DNA from: Acidobacteriota bacterium | GTDB lineage: Bacteria; Acidobacteriota; Blastocatellia; Chloracidobacteriales; JADJPF01 | Direction of reading: 5' to 3' | Length of the DNA stretch: 64,000 nucleotides | Assembly: GCA_016213785.1 (NCBI GenBank) | Contig: JACQZQ010000121.1 | Location: forward strand, 1 to 64,000 | Shown here: positions 9,633 through 17,845 of the stretch, in pieces | Layout of the letters: each line of letters starts with the position of its first letter | Position numbering within the stretch: position 1 is the first letter of the stretch | Position numbers and translations under genes: made by a program | Notes under the pieces: model-generated | What the model was told of the DNA's origin: nothing | The model's database searches: none | What the model saw: the letters and a program-made list of their open reading frames with translations, nothing else

Positions 9633-10544
9633 ATGGAAGATTTTCAAACTTACCGCCCGCTACTCTTTTCAATAGCTTATCGGATGCTAGGTTGTGCTAG
9701 TGTAGCAGAAGATATTGTCCAAGATGCTTATTTACGTTACTCTAGCGCAACAATAGCAGAAGTCCGTTCGCTAAAATCCTACCTAAGCACCATCGTAACA
9801 AATCTTTGCCTTGATTATCTTAAATCTGTAAAAGTAGAACGCGAAAACTATATAGGTTTATGGCTACCAGAACCCCTACTTACATCAGAAGACGATTTTT
9901 CACCTGTTATAGGAAATACCTTAGAACAACATGAATCTTTATCTATTGCTTTTTTAGCGCTACTCGAAAGGCTTACACCCCAGGAAAGAGCCGTTTTTCT
10001 ACTCTATGAAGTCTTTGAATATAACTACAAAGAAATAGCAGAAATTTTAAGTAAAACTGAAGCAAGTTGTCGTCAATTATTTCACCGAGCTAAAGAACGA
10101 GTTGAAGAAAAACGCCCACGATTTGAGCCTTCTAGAGAAATCCAAGAACGCTTAATGATGAGCTTTTTAGTTGCCTGCCAAGAGGGTAATTTAGAGATGC
10201 TAACTGCTCTATTAAAAGAAGATGTAGTAATGCAGTCTGATAGCGGAGGAAAAGTTACTGCTGCTCGTCGTCCTATTTTAGGACGTGATTTTGTAATAAA
10301 GTTTTACTTTGGTATAGTAAAAAAAGCTGCCTTCTCAAAAGAAAATTTTTATGTAACTTGTGAAGAAATAAACGGTCTACCTTCTATTCTAACTTGGTCA
10401 GGAGAAAAACTACTTACTATTACTAGCTTTGAAATTGATGATGAGAAAATCCAAAATATCTATGCAATTGCAAACCCTGAAAAAGTAACCTATTTAAGTA
10501 AGCAGTTAAATAGAGTTAATCAAAAGAGAGAAATCAATGCTTAA
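9633..10544 (+). CDS. ECF41-family RNA polymerase sigma factor (SigJ-like) with SnoaL-like C-terminal domain
   Basis: This 303-residue protein has sigma region 2 (RPLLFSIAYRMLG, AEDIVQDAYLRY), region 4 (LTPQERAVFLLYEVFEYNYKEIA) and a C-terminal SnoaL/NTF2-like extension of about 110 residues. Diagnostic ECF41 marks are visible: the WLPEP linker motif, a SDSGGK version of the DGGGK motif, and the closing NPEK. In this family the C-terminal domain replaces a separate anti-sigma factor and both inhibits and activates the sigma. An AAGGAA site precedes the ATG. The operon with the oxidoreductase suggests autoregulated expression of both. Confidence 0.9.
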   Translation: MEDFQTYRPLLFSIAYRMLGCASVAEDIVQDAYLRYSSATIAEVRSLKSYLSTIVTNLCLDYLKSVKVERENYIGLWLPEPLLTSEDDFSPVIGNTLEQHESLSIAFLALLERLTPQERAVFLLYEVFEYNYKEIAEILSKTEASCRQLFHRAKERVEEKRPRFEPSREIQERLMMSFLVACQEGNLEMLTALLKEDVVMQSDSGGKVTAARRPILGRDFVIKFYFGIVKKAAFSKENFYVTCEEINGLPSILTWSGEKLLTITSFEIDDEKIQNIYAIANPEKVTYLSKQLNRVNQKREINA

Positions 10545-10650
10545 TAGCACTAAATCTTGGGTAATATCTTTACTATACACTAAGTTTATAATTTTTCTTG
10601 TCTAAAAAATACAATCTGTAATTTATAAACTACCTACTACTACATACTAA

Positions 10651-10740
10651 AAAGTTAATTGGATAAAGTTCTTTATTCAATGGCTTAAGGCGCAATTAGC
10701 AGGTGACGTAGAAAGCATTTATGTGTTAGAAAATAAATAA
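10651..10740 (+). pseudogene. Possible gene remnant in the 10545-10785 intergenic region
   Basis: The 241 bases between the sigma factor and the kinase contain a 29-codon frame, with no start codon at its head and a stop immediately upstream, reading WIKFFIQWLKAQLAGDVE and ending YVLENK before TAA. It looks protein-like and may be the tail of a lost gene, but it could be chance. Nothing else was recognised in this gap. Confidence 0.15.
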
Positions 10741-10785
10741 CAATATGCTTAACTCTAATAAGCTAAAGCTTACAAAAATAGAACT

Positions 10786-12657
10786 ATGATTAATAAAATT
10801 ATTGGTAATATTTATCAGATACAGCAAAAAATAGGGGAAGGCGGAATGGGGTCTGTTTACAAAGCTATAGACCTTAATTTACAGCGCCCTGTTGCAATAA
10901 AGGTATTGCGAACAGATTTTGCCAATAATCCTGCCTTAGCCGAGCGTTTTCGTAGCGAAGCAATTACTTTAGCAAAATTAAACCATCCTAATATTGCTAC
11001 TCTTTTTAGTTTTATTCCCCAAGATGGTCAATTTTTTATGGTCATGGAATTTGTATCTGGAGAGACTTTAGAAAATATAATTCGTCGTTGTGGGGCCATA
11101 CCCTATCAAGAAGCTATTGTACTTTTTTCTCAAGCATTAGAAGGTATTGGACATGCTCATAAAATGGGAATAATTCACCGTGATATTAAACCTGCTAACC
11201 TTATGGTAGTAGAAGATGATTTAGAAGAAAAAAAAGTTAAAGTGATGGATTTTGGAATTGCTCGTATTTTAGGAGGAAATCGCTTAACTCGTCCTGGTGG
11301 TATGGTTGGGACTCTACATTATATGTCACCTGAACAAGCACGTGCCCTAGATACAGATAATCGTTCTGATATATATTCATTAGGTGTAGTTCTTTATGAA
11401 ATGCTTACAGGAAGAGTTCCTTTTGATGCTCCTAGCGAGTATGACTTAATTGATTTACACATTAAGCAAGCCCCTACTCCACCACGAAGTTTTAATCCTA
11501 ATATTCCAGAAGAAGTTGAAAATGCTGTGCTTAAAGCAATGGCTAAACAACCTTCTGAAAGATTTCAAAATGTAACAGACTTTAGGGCTTTCTTACTTAA
11601 TCAAATAGGGATTTCTATATCAAGTAAAATTCAAAGCGCACCATTAATTAAAGAAACTAGAATAGAAAGTGCTACTAATCCCCCTTCCAGTGTCCCTCTA
11701 ACTAAAGTAGAAACTAACCCTAACTTAGGTATTATTCCTGGTACTCGTGTAGAAACTAATCCTGAAATTAATCCAGTAACGTCTGAGAATAAAGGGCAAG
11801 TTATTAGTGAGCAAAGACAATTTATTCCACCTATGACAGGGCCCTTTGTTCCAGTTCCTACTCCGCCTACTCCACCACATACACAAAGAAGTTTTTTAGA
11901 CCAACATGGGGTTAAAATAGTAATTGGAATGGTGATTTTGCTTGTTGCTGTAGGTGGAACTTATGTTGGTGTTTTAGTAACTAAAAATATAAATAATAAT
12001 TCCACGCCAACCCCAAGCCCTACACAGATTGTGATTTCACCTACTCCTATGGTTTCGCCCACTCCTGAGCCTATCTTAAAATCTGGGCCAGTGGGCAAAG
12101 ATATGCTATTAAACCTCCTCCAAACTACCCCTAGACTAAATCAACAGCAATTATTAAAAGAAATTGTTAAGCTTAAAGTTGATTTTGAAATGACAGAGAC
12201 ACTAGAAAAAGAATTTTTGGTTGCAGGAGCAACAGAAGAGTTAATTGCTTCTATTCGTGGAAGTTTCTTAGCACCTAAAGATCTGCCTTCGCCTACACCA
12301 ATAGAAACCCCATCACCTAAGCCTACTCAAAGCCCTGAGATCTCTAGCGGTGGATTTCCTGGAGGTAATAACAGTAATGACCAAACAAATACTCCTAAAC
12401 CAACACCAACTGTTAAATTACCAACTATTATTAAACCAACTATTAAACCAACTCCTAAGCCAACACCTAAACTTGTTGAAGTAAAACCAACACCTAAAGC
12501 TCTTAGCCTGTTTGAAAAACAAGCTAAGAGAGCTATGCTTGAAAAAAAACTCAAAGATTTGGCGCTTGAAACAGCTAGAGGCCCAAATCTAGAACGAAGA
12601 AACCAAATAGCCCGTGAAAAAGAACAAATTCAAAAAGAACTTGATAAATTAAAGTAG
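10786..12657 (+). CDS. Membrane Ser/Thr protein kinase (PknB-type) with Pro/Thr-rich extracytoplasmic region
   Basis: The N-terminal kinase domain (about residues 8-270) has the glycine loop IGEGGMGSVYKA, VAIK lysine, HRDIKPAN with catalytic Asp133, MDFGIAR and GTLHYMSPEQA, so it should be active. A linker of repeated KVETNP-type segments precedes one membrane helix (about 376-400, VKIVIGMVILLVAVGG). The outer part is Pro/Thr-rich and contains one ~55-residue module (about 437-498, LLNLLQ...LKVDFEM...SFLAPK) that recurs three times in the next gene. A charged coiled-coil tail closes the 623 residues. The downstream gene begins 22 bases later, so the two probably form an operon and a sensing pair. 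Confidence 0.92.
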   Translation: MINKIIGNIYQIQQKIGEGGMGSVYKAIDLNLQRPVAIKVLRTDFANNPALAERFRSEAITLAKLNHPNIATLFSFIPQDGQFFMVMEFVSGETLENIIRRCGAIPYQEAIVLFSQALEGIGHAHKMGIIHRDIKPANLMVVEDDLEEKKVKVMDFGIARILGGNRLTRPGGMVGTLHYMSPEQARALDTDNRSDIYSLGVVLYEMLTGRVPFDAPSEYDLIDLHIKQAPTPPRSFNPNIPEEVENAVLKAMAKQPSERFQNVTDFRAFLLNQIGISISSKIQSAPLIKETRIESATNPPSSVPLTKVETNPNLGIIPGTRVETNPEINPVTSENKGQVISEQRQFIPPMTGPFVPVPTPPTPPHTQRSFLDQHGVKIVIGMVILLVAVGGTYVGVLVTKNINNNSTPTPSPTQIVISPTPMVSPTPEPILKSGPVGKDMLLNLLQTTPRLNQQQLLKEIVKLKVDFEMTETLEKEFLVAGATEELIASIRGSFLAPKDLPSPTPIETPSPKPTQSPEISSGGFPGGNNSNDQTNTPKPTPTVKLPTIIKPTIKPTPKPTPKLVEVKPTPKALSLFEKQAKRAMLEKKLKDLALETARGPNLERRNQIAREKEQIQKELDKLK

Positions 12658-12679
12658 TCCAAAAACATTGGAGGTATCT

Positions 12680-14200
12680 ATGTTTTTCCGCAGTCAATTA
12701 AAAATCACCCCTCTAAAAACACTAAGAGTTGTGCTTGTGCTAGCTTTGCTACTATCAACAATGTCCTTAAGTGTTTTATCTATATCATCTACTTCACCTA
12801 CTTCACCTACTTCACCTCAAGCAACAAATGATGCTTTCCCAAAACAGGCTATTTTAAATTTAGTACAAAAACCCCCTGGATTTTCTGATGAAGAAATAGT
12901 AAAACTCATTAAGGAATACAAAGTTAGCTTTGAAACAAGTTCAACAGTAGAAAGCGAACTTATTTCTGGTGGTGTAACACCTGCAATAATTTTAGCTTGC
13001 AAGGAAAATTATTTAGCTCCAAAGAAAATTATTCCATCTCCTGTTCCAACATCCCAGCCTAGCCCAAACCTGAGTATTGAAGGAGATAGCCCGCTTTCTA
13101 AAGAAGAAATTTTTGATTTACTTAAGAAAAAAGTCCTTACTGCAAAAATTGAAAAAGCCGTAGAAGATCGCGGAGTTAGTTTTGTACTAGATACCCCTAT
13201 TACAGCAGAAATTAAACGTTTAGGAGGTACAAATGCTTTAATTGGCGCTATTGCTTCTAATCATGTAGTTGTAAATACTAACCCTTTAACTAAAGATGAA
13301 ATTTTAGATATGCTAAAGAAAAAAGTAGCTTTAGCTAAAATTGAAAGCACAATAGAAAAACGAGGAGTTAGTTTTAATCTTGATCCACCAACTACTAATG
13401 AGATCAAGCAAGCAGGAGGCTCAAATTCTTTATTAGGCGCTATTGCTTCTCGTTATAGTGCCCCTGCTAGTAATGCTAGTAATAGTTCTAGTAACTCGTC
13501 TAAAACAGTTAGTGCTGCTACTGAGTCTGTTGCTAATTATTTTCGCTTTGTTGATCAAGCAATTGTAGCCTTAAGAGCTAAAAACTTTCCTATTGCAACT
13601 GCTGAAGCACAAAAAGCACTTGCAATAAATGATAAATTGCCTCAAGCCCATTATATACTTGGTTATGCAAACCTTTATTTAGCTGGTAATGTAGTTGATG
13701 CTGCTAGGCATTTTAGAAACACTATTGATCGAGGTGGCGAAGTATCTTTTGTAGTAATAAATGACCGCAAAGATGTATCAGATAAAACCTTTATGGCACT
13801 AGAAGGAGCCGGAATGTCAGGAGTCTTAAATAAAATTCCTGGTATGGGAAGAAATAATCCCCCTCGTTCATCAACTGCTAGCACTGCATTTATAGATTCT
13901 TGTAAAGGACTTCTTTTTATTTCTAAAAACCGAGTAAAATTCCAAGCTGATGACAACAAAAACTCTTTTGATGTAGTAACCCCTTTAATTCTAGAAGCAG
14001 ACTTAAATAAATCCTATGGAAAAGATAAATTTGCTTTTCATGTAAAAGTTAAAGATAAAGGGGAAGAAAAGAAAAATTATAATTTTGCTATGAATTCTGG
14101 ATTTAATTCAGGCGGTCGTGTAAATCAATTTACTATTGATGAAACAAATTTAGCTATTAATTTAATTACTACTGAAAAAATCCGCTCAACAGGTAAATAA
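12680..14200 (+). CDS. Secreted protein with three repeated modules and a TPR-like segment; partner of the adjacent kinase
   Basis: ATG 12680 is chosen over a TTG at 12668 because GGAGG lies at 12670-12674. The 506-residue product has an N-terminal signal segment (LRVVLVLALLLSTMSL) and a short TSP-repeat linker. Three copies of a ~55-residue module follow, with pattern I-x2-L-L ... V-S-F ... I-x3-G-G ... L-I-x-A-I. The first is closest to the module in the kinase (shared NYLAPK/SFLAPK ending and PSP linker). A TPR-like stretch (IATAEAQKALAINDKLPQAH) and an unrecognised C-terminal domain complete it. I do not recognise a named family; a role as extracytoplasmic partner of the kinase is inference. 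Confidence 0.75.
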   Translation: MFFRSQLKITPLKTLRVVLVLALLLSTMSLSVLSISSTSPTSPTSPQATNDAFPKQAILNLVQKPPGFSDEEIVKLIKEYKVSFETSSTVESELISGGVTPAIILACKENYLAPKKIIPSPVPTSQPSPNLSIEGDSPLSKEEIFDLLKKKVLTAKIEKAVEDRGVSFVLDTPITAEIKRLGGTNALIGAIASNHVVVNTNPLTKDEILDMLKKKVALAKIESTIEKRGVSFNLDPPTTNEIKQAGGSNSLLGAIASRYSAPASNASNSSSNSSKTVSAATESVANYFRFVDQAIVALRAKNFPIATAEAQKALAINDKLPQAHYILGYANLYLAGNVVDAARHFRNTIDRGGEVSFVVINDRKDVSDKTFMALEGAGMSGVLNKIPGMGRNNPPRSSTASTAFIDSCKGLLFISKNRVKFQADDNKNSFDVVTPLILEADLNKSYGKDKFAFHVKVKDKGEEKKNYNFAMNSGFNSGGRVNQFTIDETNLAINLITTEKIRSTGK

Positions 14201-14244
14201 ATTTTATTTGGTATAAATCTTAGCCCTCAAACTAAAGGAAAAAT

Positions 14245-14808
14245 ATGAATTCTGCCACTCAAAAAAAATTTGCTGATTATATTCGTGATGAAGTAGTAAC
14301 AATTGGAGATCCATTTTTAAGTGAAGCAACTAGACAAGTTACAAATCTAGAAGAAGTAGCTCCACTTTGTGATTTAATGGTTAAAAAGCTTCGAGAAGAG
14401 CTAAAAGGCGCAGGTCTTGCAGCAAATCAAATTGGTGTACCTGCTAGAATTTTAGTTGCAGAACTTCGTAAAAATGAACTTTTTCCCACTCGTCCTGAAT
14501 CTCCTTTATATATAATGATTAACCCTGAAATTCTTAGCTATTCTGATGAAATGATAGATGATTGGGAAGGTTGTTTTAGTATTCCTAACATGGTTGCTTT
14601 AATACCACGCCATAAGTCTATTGTAGTCAAATATATAACATTAGATGGAGTAGAGCATAAGGAAACTTTTTCAGAACATATTGCTCGTACCATTCAACAC
14701 GAAGTAGACCATTTAGATGGGATTTTATATTTTGAGCGAATAAAAGACTTATCTAAGATAGTAACACGAGATAACTTTATGAAATATGTCCTAAAAAAGG
14801 ATTTGTAG
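14245..14808 (+). CDS. def: Peptide deformylase
   Basis: This enzyme removes the N-formyl group from nascent proteins, using a metal bound by two His and one Cys. All three motifs are present: GAGLAANQIG (motif I), EGCFS with ligand Cys110 (motif II) and QHEVDHLDG with His152, Glu153 and His156 (motif III). At 187 residues it has normal length. An AAAGGAA site precedes the ATG. It is not next to fmt or another translation gene, but follows the kinase pair in the same orientation after 44 bases. Confidence 0.95.
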   Translation: MNSATQKKFADYIRDEVVTIGDPFLSEATRQVTNLEEVAPLCDLMVKKLREELKGAGLAANQIGVPARILVAELRKNELFPTRPESPLYIMINPEILSYSDEMIDDWEGCFSIPNMVALIPRHKSIVVKYITLDGVEHKETFSEHIARTIQHEVDHLDGILYFERIKDLSKIVTRDNFMKYVLKKDL

Positions 14809-14827
14809 GGATAAACACATAGTCTGT

Positions 14828-15238
14828 TTATGTTCCAACGGTTAAACCAACTTCTTGACCATAAGAAATTTCTAGAGTATGACCATCAGGATCTTGCAAA
14901 AATGCCCAATAGCCTACAGGATAAAGAGAATCTGTAGGCCCATCTATTAATATACCTTCCGCTCTAGCCTCTTGGCATAAGCGATCTACTTCATCACAAC
15001 TCTTACAACCAACTCCTAAATGGGCAAAGGGAGATAAAACAGCAGTAATTTCTTTAGATTCAATTAAAACAATAACAAAAGGCCGAGTTTTATCTGAAAT
15101 CCAAACTACATGCGAGCCTGTTGATTCATCTTTACGCTCATGGACTATTTCCATAGCAGCATAATGTTTATAAAAAGCTACGCTTTTCTCAATATTTCTA
15201 ACTTGCAGAGCAATATGTGTAAGGCCTATGTCTTTCAT
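14828..15238 (-). CDS. VOC-superfamily (glyoxalase/dioxygenase-like) protein
   Basis: A small metal-dependent fold protein of 136 residues with the two beta-alpha-beta-beta-beta units of the vicinal oxygen chelate family. The first opens with IGLTHIALQVRNIEKSVAFY, and the second ends with WAFLQDPDGHTLEISYG, where His and Glu match usual metal-ligand positions. The substrate cannot be told from sequence. It faces def convergently across 19 bases and precedes no obvious partner; the next minus-strand gene, a kinase, lies 21 bases upstream, so the two may be co-transcribed. Confidence 0.75.
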   Translation of the reverse strand: MKDIGLTHIALQVRNIEKSVAFYKHYAAMEIVHERKDESTGSHVVWISDKTRPFVIVLIESKEITAVLSPFAHLGVGCKSCDEVDRLCQEARAEGILIDGPTDSLYPVGYWAFLQDPDGHTLEISYGQEVGLTVGT

Positions 15239-15259
15239 AAAATTCTCTAGAAAAAGGTT

Positions 15260-17059
15260 TTAACCAATATTAAATTCAAACTCTGGCCCATTAGCGCCTA
15301 GTTGAATTTTATCCCCAAATTTTATAGGCATTCTATTAATAACCCTTTGTTTATTAACAAAAGTCCCATTTCGGCTATTTAAGTCAATTATTATAAAACG
15401 CATATTTAAGCCTGGTTCTGGACAGATTTTTGCGTGTTTTGTACTAACCAAATCATCCTTTAATGAATCGTACTTAATCAAGGATAAAGGATCACGTCCA
15501 ATAGTTATTTCTTGTGCGTCTCGTGCTGGAAAATAATCTATTAACCCAGTTTTTGATCCAGAAAGATGCTTAATCATTAGTCTTTCTGTTAGAGTGGCAT
15601 TTAGTAGATCTGTAGCAGCTTTTGTAAGAGGTAAAGCGCCTGAAACACGCGTTCCAGGTATTTCTGGTATGCGTGTTGGAGGAATAGTTTTAGGCTCTAC
15701 ATCTATTTGAAATTCTGGCCCATTAGATCCAAACCTAATAGTATCCCCTGCTTTTACCTTTATTGTTCCTGTAATTCTCTGGCTATTAACAAAAGTCCCA
15801 TTTCGGCTATTATTATCAACAATAACAAACTGTAATGGATCGCGAAAATCTTTAACTAATTTAGCTTGTTGACGAGCAACAATATCATCTTTATAAGGAT
15901 CATAGGCAATTGTATTTGATGGCTCTCTACCAAAAGTTAATTCCTGAAATGCACCTAAGGGAAATCTTTCTTCTTGTCCTGCTTTTGATCCTGATAAATG
16001 TTTAATAATTAGTTTTTTATCTCCTAAAAGATCAGAATATTTAGCTGTACTATCTCCAGTAATACTACCTCTAGATAACCCACTAAAATGTTGTGTTTCA
16101 AGCTCTTCTATATCAATTGGTGGTATAGAAGGAGGTGGTGTAGAAACTATAGGACTATTAAGAGTAGACAAAGAATTTTTTAACTGAGAAAAGAGCGTAG
16201 CAATGCTTTGTTGTCGGTTTTGAGCTTCTTTTGACATTGCTTTAGCAATTGCATCACTAAATTTTTTAGGTATATTTGCATCAAGTTCGTGTAAAGCAGT
16301 AGGAGTAAGATAAGTATGTTGATAGGAAAGGTATTCTATAGTCTTGCCACTAAAAGGTTTTTGACCAGAAACTAGCTCATAAATAACAGTAGCTAAACTA
16401 TAAATATCGCTTCTTGCATCAATGTTTGTATCATCACTAAAAGACTTTGGTAGCCATTGTTCAGGAGACATATAATAAGGAGTACCTAAGATTTGTCCAA
16501 CCATAGTTAATTGAGTAGCTTTATTTTCCTCTGAATCCATAGTTGTACGTATTTTAGCTAGCCCTAAATCTAATAATTTAACTTGATATTTACCTTGACC
16601 TATTTCTTTAACCATTACATTAGAAGGGTGTAAATCACGATGAATTATGCCTTTAGCGTGAGCTACCTCTAAGGCACTAGCTATTGGCTCAAGTATTTCT
16701 ATTGCCTGAGCAGGAGAAAATTTTCCTCTTTTTTCTAACTCTTTAGCTAAAGTGTAGCCATCAAAATATTCCATCACCATATAGATAATGCCTTCAGTAG
16801 TGATCCGTAAGTCGTGAATTGCAATTATATTTGGATGGCTAATTTGACGAGCTACTTTTCCTTCGCGTAAAAACCTATGAATATATTGTTCAGTAGCTAA
16901 GTGAGGAAGAACTAATTTAATTGCTACTAGATCATCAAGCAGAGTATGGCGAGCTAAGTAAACAACCCCCATTCCACCTTTACCTAAAACTTTTTCAATT
17001 CTGTACTGTCCATCTAAGATCGCGCCTGGAGATAAAATAAAGAAATTTTCTGTACTCAT
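15260..17059 (-). CDS. Ser/Thr protein kinase with two FHA domains
   Basis: A 599-residue cytosolic protein without a membrane helix. The kinase domain (about residues 16-290) has GKGGMGVVYLARH, VAIK lysine, catalytic Asp142 and GTPYYMSPEQW. Two features depart from the consensus: the catalytic loop reads HRDLHPSN, with His144 where nearly all kinases have Lys, and the DFG motif is DLG. Two FHA phosphothreonine-binding domains follow, each introduced by IKHLSGSK and ending NSRNGTFVN, an evident internal duplication. The first lacks the usual His before its core strand (ARQQAKL), the second keeps it (STKHAKI). The FHA pair probably binds phosphorylated partners or the kinase itself. Confidence 0.9.
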   Translation of the reverse strand: MSTENFFILSPGAILDGQYRIEKVLGKGGMGVVYLARHTLLDDLVAIKLVLPHLATEQYIHRFLREGKVARQISHPNIIAIHDLRITTEGIIYMVMEYFDGYTLAKELEKRGKFSPAQAIEILEPIASALEVAHAKGIIHRDLHPSNVMVKEIGQGKYQVKLLDLGLAKIRTTMDSEENKATQLTMVGQILGTPYYMSPEQWLPKSFSDDTNIDARSDIYSLATVIYELVSGQKPFSGKTIEYLSYQHTYLTPTALHELDANIPKKFSDAIAKAMSKEAQNRQQSIATLFSQLKNSLSTLNSPIVSTPPPSIPPIDIEELETQHFSGLSRGSITGDSTAKYSDLLGDKKLIIKHLSGSKAGQEERFPLGAFQELTFGREPSNTIAYDPYKDDIVARQQAKLVKDFRDPLQFVIVDNNSRNGTFVNSQRITGTIKVKAGDTIRFGSNGPEFQIDVEPKTIPPTRIPEIPGTRVSGALPLTKAATDLLNATLTERLMIKHLSGSKTGLIDYFPARDAQEITIGRDPLSLIKYDSLKDDLVSTKHAKICPEPGLNMRFIIIDLNSRNGTFVNKQRVINRMPIKFGDKIQLGANGPEFEFNIG

Positions 17060-17236
17060 AGCAATATCAACTTATTATTTGGTGTTAGGACTATTAAAAA
17101 AAGTGATTTTCTTTTTAAGGCAAACTGCTGAGATTTTAGCTGTTTAACCATACTGAATCAAGCATCATATCTAACAAATTAATAGTTCTTTTATAAGTAA
17201 TTATAAGTTATTACAAGCTTAATATTTTAGGAGAGT

Positions 17237-17262
17237 TAGCCCAGCCATAAATGGCTGGGCTA
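17237..17262 (-). terminator. Strong GC-rich hairpin between the CII-like gene and the FHA kinase
   Basis: TAGCCCAGCCAT (17237-17248) pairs perfectly with ATGGCTGGGCTA (17251-17262), leaving an effective AT-rich tetraloop. It lies downstream of the CII-like gene on the minus strand. No T-run follows on either strand, so it may stabilise the mRNA end rather than terminate by itself. The rest of 17060-17318 shows nothing recognisable. Confidence 0.5.
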
Positions 17263-17318
17263 TTATAAATTACCATTGCAGGGCTTATAAATTATTAAAC
17301 TATTTAACCTACAATATA

Positions 17319-17813
17319 TTAAGTAGCTTTAATAACAAGGTGGCGTATTTTTTCTAATTCATGTTGAGATTTTTCTATGGCATCAAGAATTTGTCTTCTT
17401 TCAACTTCGCTAATTCTAGAATCAGCTACAGCAGATTTAATTACGGCTGAGAGTTCGCCAATACTAGAAGAAATAGCTAAGGTTTCTTTCATTAATTCAT
17501 CACAACCAACTTTTCTTGGGATTTCTTCTTGCCAACGGCGAGGAGTCTCAAAACCCAGTTCAGCACATACAGCAAAAAGTACAGAATAATCTTCTGCTGC
17601 TTCCATTACACGTAATGCTTCGACTAAAGAAATATCCCTACCCTCTCTAGTAGTCTCAACATCACTAGTAGCCCTACGTAAGCGATCATAATTTATCCCT
17701 GCATATTCAGCTAATTCTTTCATTTGTCCAGCGTGTTGGCGTGGGAGTTGAAAAAGCGCTCGCCTAACATTTTCATAGTTTTTATATTTTATTTTTTCTT
17801 TTTCCCTTTTCAT
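17319..17813 (-). CDS. Phage CII/CP76-like DNA-binding regulatory protein
   Basis: A 164-residue protein with a basic N-terminus, a predicted helix-turn-helix region (LAEYAGINYDRLRRATSD), a middle segment (SLVEALRVMEAAEDYSVLFAVCAELGF) and a C-terminal coiled helix pair (IKSAVADSRISEVERRQILDAIEKS). The layout resembles the phage regulatory CII family seen in Proteobacterial phages and some chromosomes; this is similarity by eye only. No other phage gene is near. It is the third gene of a minus-strand run after the VWA protein and the NtrC-type regulator, 32 bases behind the latter, so it may be co-expressed with them. Confidence 0.5.
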   Translation of the reverse strand: MKREKEKIKYKNYENVRRALFQLPRQHAGQMKELAEYAGINYDRLRRATSDVETTREGRDISLVEALRVMEAAEDYSVLFAVCAELGFETPRRWQEEIPRKVGCDELMKETLAISSSIGELSAVIKSAVADSRISEVERRQILDAIEKSQHELEKIRHLVIKAT

Positions 17814-17845
17814 AAAAACCTTTCTTTTTAAACATTTAACAATTT

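Noticed and set aside
12327-12554. Open frame antisense to the kinase Pro/Thr-rich region
   Set aside because: It is an antisense artefact of Pro/Thr-rich codons; product is Gly/Val low-complexity.
17237-17262. Canonical intrinsic terminator
   Set aside because: The hairpin is strong but lacks a T run on both strands; kept only as a hairpin with moderate confidence.
17319-17813. Prophage remnant
   Set aside because: Only one CII-like gene is present; no integrase, structural, lysis or replication gene and no attachment repeats were seen.
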